This document shows, piece after piece, positions 29,138-37,046 of a DNA stretch of 64,000 nt (its first letter is position 1; every line of letters starts with the position of its first letter). The stretch comes from Dyella thiooxydans. Lineage in GTDB: Bacteria > Pseudomonadota > Gammaproteobacteria > Xanthomonadales > Rhodanobacteraceae. The notes under the pieces are model-generated. The model saw only the letters and a program-made list of their open reading frames with translations, had not been told where the DNA came from and did no database searches. Both the position numbers and the translations under genes were made by a program. The DNA lies in NCBI RefSeq assembly GCF_001641285.1, contig NZ_CP014841.1, positions 1,054,001-1,118,000 on the forward strand. The letters are read 5' to 3'.

Positions 29138-30544
29138 ATGCAAACCCGCACAAGCACGCGTCGACGTCGCGTCGAACAGCACACGATCTTTCCGATTCCG
29201 CTCGATGAGCGACACGGCAAGGCGCGGCAATTGTTCTCGTTGTGGTTCGGCGCGAATTTGAACGTGCTGACGATCGTCACCGGTGCGCTGGCGACGACGG
29301 TGTTCAGGCAATCGTTCCTCGCCGGCACCCTCGCCATCGTGCTCGGCAACCTGATCGGCACCCTGTTCATGGCGCTGCACGCGGCGCAGGGGCCGCGTCT
29401 GGGCGTGCCGCAGATGGTGCAGAGCCGCGGCCAGTTCGGCGCGCGCGGTGCGGCGTCGGTGGTGGCGCTGGTGATCTTCATGTACGTCGGGTACGGGGCG
29501 ACCGCCCTGGTGACCGGCGGCCAGTCGCTGCATGCGATCGTGCCCGCGGTCGGCGTGCGCGAAGGCATCGCCGTGGTCGGCCTGCTGAGCCTGGCGATGG
29601 CGATCTACGGGCACGACCTGATCCATGCCGCCACGCGCGCCATCGCCTACGTTTCCGGCGCAGCGGTCGTGCTGTGCTACGTCGCCCTCGCGGTCGAGGG
29701 GCGGCTGCCGCACGCATACCTCACCCAGGGCTCGTTCTCCGTCGTCGGCTTCCTCGGCATGATGTCGATCGGCGTGTTCTGGCAGCTGGGCTACGCGCCG
29801 TACGTCTCCGACTATTCGCGCTACCTGCCCCCCGACACCGGCCCGCGGCAGGCGTTCTGGGCCTCGTACTGGGGCACCACCCTGGGCGCGGTGCTGCCGA
29901 TGATTTTCGGTGCCCTGATTGGCCCCGCTGTCGTCGGCGGCGATGTCGTCGCGGCGATCTCGGCGCTCACCGGAAAGGCAAGCACGCCGATCGTCATGCT
30001 GTTCACGCCGGGCGTGGCCGTCGCCGGCGCGATCTGCATCTACGGCGGCACGCTCGCGGTGATCACCCTCGCGCAGACCTTCATCCCCGACTGGCATGCG
30101 AGCTGGCGCACGCGGGCGCCGATCGCCACCGCGATCTTCCTCGTCGCCGTCGCGCTCGGCACCGTCGGTGCCGCCAGTTTCCTGCCGCTGTACAGCCGGT
30201 TCACCGAGCTGTTGCTCTACCTGATGGTGCCGTGGACGGCGGTGAACCTGGTCGATTACTACTGGGTGCGGTTCGGCGATTATCACGTGCCGTCGTTCTT
30301 CGCCGCCGACGGCGGCGTCTACGGCCGCTACAACGTGGCAGCGCTCGCCTCCTACGCGCTCGGCATCGTCGTGCAGGTTCCCTTCATCGCCGCCGATTTC
30401 TACGTCGGCCCGGTGGCGCGCCTGCTCGGCGGCATCGACCTTTCCTGGCTCGCCGGTCTCGTGGTCACCGCGGCCGTCTACTACTTCAGCGCGCCCCGCC
30501 ATGCCATGCCGGTGATGCTGGCCGAGGCCGAAGGCGTGGAGTAG
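29138..30544 (+). CDS. NCS1-family nucleobase/hydantoin-type permease
   Basis: A 468-residue, 12-helix transporter of the nucleobase:cation symporter-1 family (cytosine/purine/allantoin/hydantoin permeases). Family features: FSLWFGANLNVLTIVTGAL in helix 1, GPRLGVPQMVQSRGQFG between helices 2 and 3, and APYVSDYSRYLP. The N-terminus is short and basic. Divergent with the dimethylformamidase-like gene over a 110-bp promoter region, it likely imports that enzyme's substrate, a ring or amide N-compound. Confidence 0.9.
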   Translation: MQTRTSTRRRRVEQHTIFPIPLDERHGKARQLFSLWFGANLNVLTIVTGALATTVFRQSFLAGTLAIVLGNLIGTLFMALHAAQGPRLGVPQMVQSRGQFGARGAASVVALVIFMYVGYGATALVTGGQSLHAIVPAVGVREGIAVVGLLSLAMAIYGHDLIHAATRAIAYVSGAAVVLCYVALAVEGRLPHAYLTQGSFSVVGFLGMMSIGVFWQLGYAPYVSDYSRYLPPDTGPRQAFWASYWGTTLGAVLPMIFGALIGPAVVGGDVVAAISALTGKASTPIVMLFTPGVAVAGAICIYGGTLAVITLAQTFIPDWHASWRTRAPIATAIFLVAVALGTVGAASFLPLYSRFTELLLYLMVPWTAVNLVDYYWVRFGDYHVPSFFAADGGVYGRYNVAALASYALGIVVQVPFIAADFYVGPVARLLGGIDLSWLAGLVVTAAVYYFSAPRHAMPVMLAEAEGVE

Positions 30545-30547
30545 CCC

Positions 30548-30576
30548 GGCTCGACGCCCCGATGCCGGGGCGAGCC
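30548..30576 (+). terminator. Hairpin after the NCS1 permease
   Basis: GCCCCG (30556-30561), loop ATGC, CGGGGC (30566-30571), extended by GGCTC/GAGCC across a bulge. No U-tract. It lies 4 bp after the permease stop and probably marks the transcript end. Confidence 0.5.
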
Positions 30577-30769
30577 AGGCGCTCTCCCATCGGTGAACCA
30601 CCGCGACAAGCGACGGACGCCCTCGCTCGGTGGACACGGATGGCTTGGGCGGACGTCGCCGCGAACGCCACATCGCTGACCGAGGATCGCGTCTCCCTGC
30701 CGGAGCCTTCAGGGCTCCTCCCGGTGTCGTGGCCTTCGACGCACGTCGCCCACCACGACGCGGGTGGCG

Positions 30770-31009
30770 TCAGCCCTGGTCGACGATGAAGCTCACGCGC
30801 ATGTCCACGCGCCATTCGGTGATCTTGCCGTCGGGTGTGGTGCAGACCTTGATGTCGCTGATCCAGGCACCGCGGATGTCCCCGATGGTCTTGGCCACCC
30901 GGCCCAGACCGAAGCGCACGGCTTCCTCGATGCCCTTGTCCGATGCGGCGTTGACCTCGATCACCTTGGCGAGCTGCGTCCTTGCGGACCTGGACTTCTT
31001 CGTGGCCAT
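30770..31009 (-). CDS. Dodecin (flavin-storage protein)
   Basis: A 79-residue dodecin. These small proteins assemble into hollow dodecamers that bind pairs of flavins and buffer free FMN/FAD. Diagnostic sequence: SDKGIEEAVRFGLGRVAKTI and KITEWRVDMRVSFIVD. The start MATKKS has a good GGAGGAG ribosome site. It is divergent from the CBS gene and has its own perfect FNR-type box 60 bp upstream, so it probably belongs to the low-oxygen regulon. Confidence 0.92.
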   Translation of the reverse strand: MATKKSRSARTQLAKVIEVNAASDKGIEEAVRFGLGRVAKTIGDIRGAWISDIKVCTTPDGKITEWRVDMRVSFIVDQG

Positions 31010-31068
31010 GGGTGGCTCCTCCGGCATGGGAATGTCGGGCCACCGTAGGCGATGGGCGCAGAGCGACC

Positions 31069-31082
31069 TTGATCACGATCAA
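31069..31082 (-). promoter_or_regulatory. FNR/ANR-type box (perfect) for dodecin
   Basis: TTGAT-CACG-ATCAA matches the FNR/ANR consensus exactly. Its centre is 66.5 bp upstream of the dodecin start, which would fit a class II (-41.5) activator site with a 25-nt leader. Confidence 0.8.
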
Positions 31083-31170
31083 ACATGCCGGCCGGTACGA
31101 GCCGCGCCCCCTCCGCTGCCCGCATGGCGCAGGCGCCCGGCCGCTGCCGCACGCCTCGCAGCGCCATTCC

Positions 31171-31184
31171 TTGATTGCCGTCAA
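31171..31184 (+). promoter_or_regulatory. FNR/ANR-type box (one mismatch) for the CBS gene
   Basis: TTGAT-TGCC-GTCAA differs from consensus in one base. The centre is 69.5 bp upstream of the CBS-protein start, nearly the same spacing as at the divergent dodecin gene. Confidence 0.7.
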
Positions 31185-31246
31185 GGTGACGATCGCAGCG
31201 GCGCGCAGGCTGCATCACGAGTCACTCCTGACCGTGGGGTCGTGCC

Positions 31247-31696
31247 ATGCATGCCGCTGAAATCTGCACCCGACACGTCGTCTACATCGACCGGAAGGCG
31301 TCCATCCGCGAGGCGGCGCAGAGCATGCGCGGCCATCACGTCGGCGCCCTGGTGATCACCGACCAGCCGAACGGCGAACGCGTGCCGGCCGGCATCATCA
31401 CCGACCGCGACATCGCCATCGCCGTAGTGGCGGCGGGCATCCAGCCCGAAAACCTCACGGTCGAGGACGTGATGAACCGCAACGTCGCCACCTGCACCGA
31501 GAGCGAGGACCTGTTCGACATCATCACCACCATGCTCGCGCGCAGCGTGCGACGGCTGCCGGTCGTCAACGACAAGGGCGGGCTGGTCGGCATGGTCTCG
31601 GCCGACGACCTGTACGGCGCGCTGTCGACGCATCTGCGCATGCTGAGCCAGGCGCTGGCCCGCGAGCAGGTGCGCGAGATGGAAGTCCGCGCCTGA
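31247..31696 (+). CDS. Tandem CBS-domain protein
   Basis: A 149-residue protein made only of two CBS domains (about 8-68 and 75-135; GIITDRDIAIAVVA, GMVSADDLYGALS). Stand-alone CBS pairs bind adenosine nucleotides and act as energy sensors. First gene of a probable operon with the flavodoxin-like and phosphoribosyltransferase genes (9- and 4-bp gaps), preceded by an FNR-type box. Confidence 0.92.
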   Translation: MHAAEICTRHVVYIDRKASIREAAQSMRGHHVGALVITDQPNGERVPAGIITDRDIAIAVVAAGIQPENLTVEDVMNRNVATCTESEDLFDIITTMLARSVRRLPVVNDKGGLVGMVSADDLYGALSTHLRMLSQALAREQVREMEVRA

Positions 31697-31705
31697 GCCG
31701 CCGCC

Positions 31706-32203
31706 ATGAAGCCACGTATCCTGCTCGCCTATTACTCGATGACCGGTCACACCCGCGACATCGCCGAGGAACTGCGCTCGGCGCTGCAGGCCGACGTGGA
31801 GGAAATCCGCGAACCGCATCCACGCCGCGGCCTGCGCGGTGTACTGCGCGCCCTGTTCGATGCGGTCCTGCGCCGCGAACCGCCGATCGGAACGCCGCGC
31901 CACGATCCTGCCGTCTACGATCTGCTCGCGATGGGTGGCCCGGTGTGGGCCGGTCGCATGGCCTCGCCGCTGCGCAGCTACGCCAGGCAGCTGGCCGAGC
32001 GTGCGCCAAGGGTTGCGTTCTTCTGCACCGAGGGCGGACGCGGTGCCGAGCAGGCGTTCGACGATCTCGGCAGGCTCTGCGGCAAGATCCCGGAGGCCAC
32101 CCTGGTGGTGGATGCGCAACACCTTCCTCCGGGACTGCACCGCGATACCCTGCAGAGGTTCGTCGCGAAGCTCGGGAGAGAACGGCCCGCCCCGGGCCAT
32201 TGA
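31706..32203 (+). CDS. Flavodoxin-family protein
   Basis: A 165-residue protein starting with a flavodoxin FMN phosphate loop (LAYYSMTGHTRDIAEEL) and a second flavin-loop motif (LLAMGGPVWAGRMASPL). It resembles flavodoxin/NAD(P)H-quinone-reductase-like proteins often found beside stress genes. It sits between the CBS and phosphoribosyltransferase genes in the probable FNR-controlled operon. Electron partner unknown. Confidence 0.88.
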   Translation: MKPRILLAYYSMTGHTRDIAEELRSALQADVEEIREPHPRRGLRGVLRALFDAVLRREPPIGTPRHDPAVYDLLAMGGPVWAGRMASPLRSYARQLAERAPRVAFFCTEGGRGAEQAFDDLGRLCGKIPEATLVVDAQHLPPGLHRDTLQRFVAKLGRERPAPGH

Positions 32204-32207
32204 AGCC

Positions 32208-32837
32208 ATGCGCGGCCTGCCCTTCTTCGACCGGATCGAGGCCGCCCGCCTGCTGGTCGAGCGGCTCGGTGCCTACCGCGATGCCGATGCGCTGGTGCTC
32301 GCGATCCCACGCGGCGCCGTGCCGATGGGCCGCGTCATCGCCGACGCCCTGCACGCGGATCTTGACGTGGTGCTGGTGCGCAAGCTCGGTGCGCCGGGCA
32401 ATCCGGAATTCGCCGTCGGCGCGGTCGACGAGTCAGGGACCGTGCATTTGGCCGAATACGCCGCCAGCGCCGGTGCCGACCACAGCTATCTCGGGCACGA
32501 GCGCGCGCGACAGCTGCAACGCATCAGGGAACAGCGTCGGCTGTACAGCCAGGAGCGCCCGCCCATCGATCCGGCCGGACGTGTGGTGATCGTGGTCGAC
32601 GACGGCCTGGCCACCGGTGAGACCATGGCCACCGCGCTCGCCACCGTGCGACGGCAGGCGCCGGCGTAACTGGTCTGCGCGGTGCCGGTGGCATCCGCCG
32701 ATGCGCTTGCGCGGGTGCGCACCCTCGCCGACGACGTCGTCTGCCTGCACGTTCCGCCGCACTTCGGTGGCGTGGGGGCGTTCTACCTGCGCTTCGACCA
32801 GGTCGAGGACGAGGACGTCGTGGCGGCGCTGCGTTGA
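32208..32837 (+). pseudogene. Phosphoribosyltransferase-fold protein interrupted by an in-frame TAA
   Basis: The first 153 codons encode a type I phosphoribosyltransferase domain (ALVLAIPRGAVPMGRVIADA, the PRPP-binding loop VVIVVDDGLATGETM). A TAA at 32667-32669 stops the frame after RRQAPA, yet the same frame continues with family-like sequence (LVCAVPVASADALARVRTLA, then CLHVPPHFGGVGAFY) to a TGA at 32837. The full frame of about 209 codons is the usual length, so this looks like a nonsense mutation. Readthrough, or a functional shortened protein that keeps the PRPP loop, is possible. The start overlaps the end of the flavodoxin gene region closely (4-bp gap). Confidence 0.8.
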
Positions 32838-32853
32838 GCCGCGCAGGGCGGGC

Positions 32854-33150
32854 TCAATCGCGCGCGCGGCTGCCGAGCAGACCGATCAGGAAAGCCGCGG
32901 CCGCCACGCCGCCGAGAACGACCCAGGGCTGCTCGTGCACGTAACGGTTGCCACGGTCGACGGTCCGGCGCACACGATCGCCGGCATCGCGCTCGAGTCG
33001 CGAGACCCGCTCGCGGATCCCGCGCAGTCGGGCGTGGACATCCTCGGCCTCCTCTCCGGTCGCGGCCGCCACGTCTTTCATCAGTCGATCGACGTCGCCG
33101 GCGATCGCGTTCAGGTCGCTCTTCAGGTATTGGGCATGCACATGTGCCAT
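32854..33150 (-). CDS. DUF883/ElaB-YqjD-type membrane-anchored protein
   Basis: A 98-residue protein: amphipathic helical N-terminal two-thirds (DLNAIAGDVDRLMKDVAAAT) and one C-terminal transmembrane helix (WVVLGGVAAAAFLIGLLG) ending in charged residues. This is the plan of E. coli YqjD/ElaB, tail-anchored proteins that bind ribosomes in stationary phase. Within the stress island it fits ribosome parking. No clear FNR box precedes it. Confidence 0.85.
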   Translation of the reverse strand: MAHVHAQYLKSDLNAIAGDVDRLMKDVAAATGEEAEDVHARLRGIRERVSRLERDAGDRVRRTVDRGNRYVHEQPWVVLGGVAAAAFLIGLLGSRARD

Positions 33151-33233
33151 GACGGGCCTCCGGGATGCATCAATGCGGGGTTGTGGTTCTGCAAAGGGGC
33201 GGGGCGGTGCCCGCCAAGCCGGGCAGCCGGGGC

Positions 33234-33995
33234 TCAGGCCACCGCCACCTGCGGCACGTCGGTACGGGCGGAAGGCGCCGCTCCCCTGCCCCAGACCGCC
33301 GACCGCTCGAGCTGTCGCGGATCGCGGATGCGGATGCTGCGCCCCTGCACGTCGACCGCACCGATCCGGTTGAGACGACTCAGCCCGCGGCTGACCGTCT
33401 CCAGCTTCAGCCCCAGGTAGCTGGCGATGTCCTCGCGGGTCATGCGCAGCACATACTCGCTGGACGAGCAGCCGTGCTCGGCATGGCGCCGGCCGAGCTC
33501 CAGCAGGAACGTGGCCAGACGCTCCTCCGCCTTCGCCGAGCCCAGCAGCAGCAGGGTCTGCTGTTCGTACTCCACCTCGTGGGACAGCTTGCGGATCAGC
33601 GCCACGTAGAGCCCACGGATATCGATGCCGGCCTGCTCCAGCTGCGGCAGCGGAATTTCCAGCGCCACGCTGTACTCGAGCATGCGGATCGAGGTGGGAT
33701 GGACACCGGCATCCAGCGCATCCAGCCCCAGCAGGTCTTCGGCCATGTAGAAGCGGGTGATCTGCTCGCGACCGTCGGCGCCCGGGCAGGTCGCCTTGGC
33801 CGAGCCGCTGGTGAGCAGGAACAGCGAGCGGAAGGGCGCACCCGCACAGGCGAGGTAGCCGCCCTTCTGCATCCGGTGCACGTGCAGCGTGAAGCGGGAG
33901 GCCACTTTGAGAAGCTCCCGCCCGAAGGCGCTGCGATGCAGGGTGTCGTCGGCCAGCTTGCGTGCAGTGGACAAGGAGGCGATCGTCGCGGACAT
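33234..33995 (-). CDS. CRP/FNR-family transcriptional regulator lacking the iron-sulfur cysteines
   Basis: A 253-residue regulator: cyclic-nucleotide-binding-like beta-roll (about 30-115), long dimer helix (125-150) and a C-terminal winged helix (185-225). The recognition helix LETVSRGLSRL keeps the E-x2-S-R triad (E199, S202, R203) that in FNR reads TTGAT half-sites. The N-terminus has no Cys cluster; the only cysteines are C50, C70 and C176, not spaced like FNR. It is therefore closer to Dnr/FixK-type proteins that sense NO, haem or nothing directly. It lies amid genes with TTGAT-N4-ATCAA boxes and is their likely controller, alone or with a cluster-bearing FNR elsewhere. Divergent from the OmpR-type regulator gene. 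Confidence 0.9.
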   Translation of the reverse strand: MSATIASLSTARKLADDTLHRSAFGRELLKVASRFTLHVHRMQKGGYLACAGAPFRSLFLLTSGSAKATCPGADGREQITRFYMAEDLLGLDALDAGVHPTSIRMLEYSVALEIPLPQLEQAGIDIRGLYVALIRKLSHEVEYEQQTLLLLGSAKAEERLATFLLELGRRHAEHGCSSSEYVLRMTREDIASYLGLKLETVSRGLSRLNRIGAVDVQGRSIRIRDPRQLERSAVWGRGAAPSARTDVPQVAVA

Positions 33996-34063
33996 CGGAT
34001 GGCTCCAGTCAACTCGGGAGCCTCGATCCTGCACTGCCAGGCGCGTGCGACGGCTACAAAGAG

Positions 34064-34088
34064 GTAACCTTTTGTAACGGCGTGTAAC
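34064..34088. promoter_or_regulatory. Three GTAAC direct repeats with an exact 10-bp period
   Basis: GTAAC occurs at 34064-34068, 34074-34078 and 34084-34088, one helical turn apart, between the divergent FNR-type and OmpR-type regulator genes. Tandem half-sites at 10-11 bp spacing are the usual target of OmpR/PhoB-family response regulators (for example GTAAA-N5-GTAAA for CpxR), so this is a candidate site for the adjacent regulator. Confidence 0.6.
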
Positions 34089-34224
34089 AGCCCCGGCAGG
34101 CGCTGCCACGGCGTTGCAGCACGCCGGGTGCGGGGCGAGTAATCTGCCGCTGGCCGGAAGCACCGGGCGCAAGCCTCGCCTTCCTGGCGGGGGCCTGGCC
34201 GCAAGGCGGGATACGGAGGCAAGG

Positions 34225-34974
34225 GTGACGTCGACAGAAACCGACAAGTGCGGGACGTCCGGCCAGCAGACGCACGTGTTGGTGGTCGATGACGACAGCG
34301 AGATCGCGTTGCTGCTCAAGCGCTATCTCGCCGCCCAAGGCTTCGCGGTCAGCATCGTCGGCTCCGGTCGGGAGATGCTTGCCCGACTCGCAGAGACCGC
34401 GGTCGACCTGATCCTGCTCGACCTCGGCCTGCCCGGCGAGGACGGTCTCGACCTCACCCGGCATCTGCACGAGCACTGGCACGGACCGGTGATCATCGTC
34501 ACCGGGCGCGGGGATTCGGTCGACCGCATCGTCGGGCTGGAACTCGGCGCCGACGACTACGTCACCAAGCCGTTCGAGCTGCGCGAGCTGCTGGCGCGCA
34601 TCCGCAGCGTGCTGCGCCGTGTCGGCGAGCGCCCGCGGAACAACGAAGCGCAGCCGACCACCTATCGCTTCGCGGGCTACCGCCTGGAAGCCCACAGCCG
34701 CACGCTGACGACCGATGCCGGCCAGCCGGTCGCACTCACCAACGGCGAATACGAGTTGCTGCAGGTCTTCGTCACCCATCCGAACCGGGTGCTGTCCCGG
34801 GACGAGCTGATGAATCACCTCTATGGCCGCGATTCCGGTCCCTTCGACCGCGCGGTGGATGTGCAGGTCGGCCGCCTGCGGCGCAAGATCGAGCCCGACC
34901 CGGCTGCGCCCACGCTGATCAAGTCGGTGCGCGGCGCAGGCTACATGTTCAGCGACACGGTGCAGCGGGAGTAA
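34225..34974 (+). CDS. OmpR/PhoB-family response regulator
   Basis: A 249-residue regulator: receiver (about 17-130) with acidic pair in VVDDDSE, phospho-acceptor D66 in LLDLGLP, Lys115 in VTKPFELRE; then a winged-helix effector (about 150-245, LTNGEYELLQVF, RAVDVQVGRLRRKIEPD, RGAGYMF). GTG at 34225 was chosen because GGAGG lies 6 bp upstream and it gives the standard length. The hybrid kinase follows 4 bp later. Confidence 0.92.
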   Translation: MTSTETDKCGTSGQQTHVLVVDDDSEIALLLKRYLAAQGFAVSIVGSGREMLARLAETAVDLILLDLGLPGEDGLDLTRHLHEHWHGPVIIVTGRGDSVDRIVGLELGADDYVTKPFELRELLARIRSVLRRVGERPRNNEAQPTTYRFAGYRLEAHSRTLTTDAGQPVALTNGEYELLQVFVTHPNRVLSRDELMNHLYGRDSGPFDRAVDVQVGRLRRKIEPDPAAPTLIKSVRGAGYMFSDTVQRE

Positions 34975-34978
34975 AGCC

Positions 34979-37021
34979 ATGGCCAACGCCGGCATCGCCG
35001 AAAACGAACTCATGTTGCGGACGCTTTTCGACACGGTGCCCGACGCCATGGTGGTGGTCGACCGCAGCGGCGACATCGTGCTGGCCAATCCGCAGGCCCA
35101 CCACCTGTTCGGCTATGTACCCGGCGGCCTGCCCGGCCTGGCCATCGAGGCGCTGCTGCCGGAAGCCGTGCGCGCAGCGCATGCCCGGCATCGCGAGCGC
35201 TACATGAGCCATCCCCGGGTCCGTCCAATGGGCGCGGGCTTCGAGCTGACCGGGCTGCGACGCAACGGGGATACCTTTCCGGTGGAGGTTGCGCTGAGCC
35301 CGATCGGCCAGGAACTGTTCGCCGCCTCGATCCGCGACATCTCGGAAACCCAGCGGGTGCGACAAGCCCTGCAGCACGCCCGCTACCACGGCTACCTGGC
35401 GCAGCTGGGCCGGCTGGTGCTGGAATCGAACCGGGACGAGTCGGCGCGTACCGCCGTGCCCGCGCTGATCGCCGAAGCGCTGGGCGTGGAGGCGGCGGCG
35501 GTCGCCGTCGGCCTTCCCGACGGCGAAGCCTTGCCGATCCGCGCATCCCACGGGGTGCCTGCGCGGCTGGCGGATGCTCTGCCCGAAGCCTTCGCCAGCG
35601 ACCGGTTGTCCGAACGCCTGGCCGAGTTCCGGTCGACCGGCATCTGGACGCTCTCGCGCAGTCCGGCGGACGACCTGCCGGCGTTGCGCGCGACGCTGGA
35701 TGCCCACGGCTTCGCGGACATGGCGATCGTGCCGCTGCTCGACCGGCTCAAGCCCACCGGCGCCCTGCTCGCCTTCTCCACCCAGCCGGACAACTGCGAC
35801 GACGACAAGTCGAACTTCCTGCGGCTGGCCGCCCACATCCTGGCTGCGGCGATCCAGCGCAGCCGCAGCGAGGAGCAACTCGCCCATGTCCATCGCCTCG
35901 ACGCCCTGGGCCAGCTCAGCGGGGGCATCGCGCACGACTTCAACAACATGCTCACCATCATCTCGGGGAATCTGCAGATGCTGGATGCCGAGCAGGCCGG
36001 CGGCCAGGGAGCGCATCCGTTGATCGAAAGCGCGTTGCGGGCGGTCGATCACGGCGCCGCGCTCACCCGCAAGCTGCTGGGGTTCTCACGCCAGCAGGCA
36101 CTGTCCCCGCGCGCGCTGCGCCCGCAGCGCGTGCTCGCCGAGCTGGGCGAGATGCTCGCCCACACCCTGGGCGAGCGCGTCCGGCTCAGCACGGACTGCG
36201 CCGCGGACGTACCGGCGGTGCTCGCCGACCCCAACGAACTGGAGACCGCGCTGGTGAACCTCGCGCTCAACGCCCGCGATGCCATGCCGGACGGAGGAGC
36301 GCTGCGGATCACCGCCCGCGCGCGCCCGACGCCACCCGAGGGGCCGGATGGACTGCCACCGGGCAGCTACGTCGCTTTTACCGTGGCGGATACCGGCACC
36401 GGCATGTCGCGGGATGTGCTCAAGCGTGCGATGGACCCCTTCTTCACCACCAAGACGGCCGGCAAGGGCACTGGCCTCGGCCTGAGCATGGTCTACGGCT
36501 TCGTCAGGCAATCGGGTGGCCGGGTCAGGATCGAGAGCATGCCGGGCCAGGGGACCCGGGTCGAATTGCTGCTGCCGACCTCGCCAATGCCGCCGCAGGA
36601 AGAGGAGGAGTCCGACGCCGCCCCGGACGCCGCAGTGCGCCGGGATCCCCCGCGGGTGCTGGTGGTGGAGGACGAGCCAGACGTGCGCCGGGTGGCCATG
36701 GGATTGCTCCGTGCGCTCGGCTACGAACCGGTCGAGGCCGCCAGCGCCTCGCAGGCGCTGGCACGGCTGCATGAAGACCCGACGATCCGGCTGATGTTCT
36801 CGGACGTGGCCCTGGGCAACGGACACACCGGATTCGAGCTGGTGCGCGAGGCACGCATGATGCGGCCGGGCCTGGCCGTGCTGCTGACGTCCGGATACGA
36901 GCAGGCGGCCGCGGGGGCCGCGGCGGCGCAGCGTGACGGCATCCAGCTCCTGCGCAAGCCGTACCGGCAGAGCCAGCTCGCCGAGGCCGTGACCAGGGCG
37001 CTCGAAGGCAAGGTGCGCTAG
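34979..37021 (+). CDS. PAS-GAF hybrid sensor histidine kinase with C-terminal receiver
   Basis: A 680-residue soluble kinase: PAS (about 10-125, DAMVVVDRSGDIVLANPQA), GAF-like domain (about 150-295), HisKA with H319 in GGIAHDFNN, HATPase (LNARDAMPDG, ADTGTGM, GTGLGLSMVYG) and a receiver (about 558-678; D609 in FSDVALG, K660). There is no transmembrane segment, so the signal is cytoplasmic, consistent with redox, gas or metabolite sensing through PAS/GAF. The layout resembles kinases that dephosphorylate or relay to a partner such as the upstream OmpR-type regulator. Located in the low-oxygen island. Confidence 0.92.
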   Translation: MANAGIAENELMLRTLFDTVPDAMVVVDRSGDIVLANPQAHHLFGYVPGGLPGLAIEALLPEAVRAAHARHRERYMSHPRVRPMGAGFELTGLRRNGDTFPVEVALSPIGQELFAASIRDISETQRVRQALQHARYHGYLAQLGRLVLESNRDESARTAVPALIAEALGVEAAAVAVGLPDGEALPIRASHGVPARLADALPEAFASDRLSERLAEFRSTGIWTLSRSPADDLPALRATLDAHGFADMAIVPLLDRLKPTGALLAFSTQPDNCDDDKSNFLRLAAHILAAAIQRSRSEEQLAHVHRLDALGQLSGGIAHDFNNMLTIISGNLQMLDAEQAGGQGAHPLIESALRAVDHGAALTRKLLGFSRQQALSPRALRPQRVLAELGEMLAHTLGERVRLSTDCAADVPAVLADPNELETALVNLALNARDAMPDGGALRITARARPTPPEGPDGLPPGSYVAFTVADTGTGMSRDVLKRAMDPFFTTKTAGKGTGLGLSMVYGFVRQSGGRVRIESMPGQGTRVELLLPTSPMPPQEEEESDAAPDAAVRRDPPRVLVVEDEPDVRRVAMGLLRALGYEPVEAASASQALARLHEDPTIRLMFSDVALGNGHTGFELVREARMMRPGLAVLLTSGYEQAAAGAAAAQRDGIQLLRKPYRQSQLAEAVTRALEGKVR

Positions 37022-37046
37022 CCGCCGCCGACGGCCCGGGACCGGT

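Noticed and set aside
33189-33196. TTG...CAA symmetry near 33181-33196 upstream of the DUF883-type gene
   Set aside because: Only the outer three bases of each half fit the FNR consensus.
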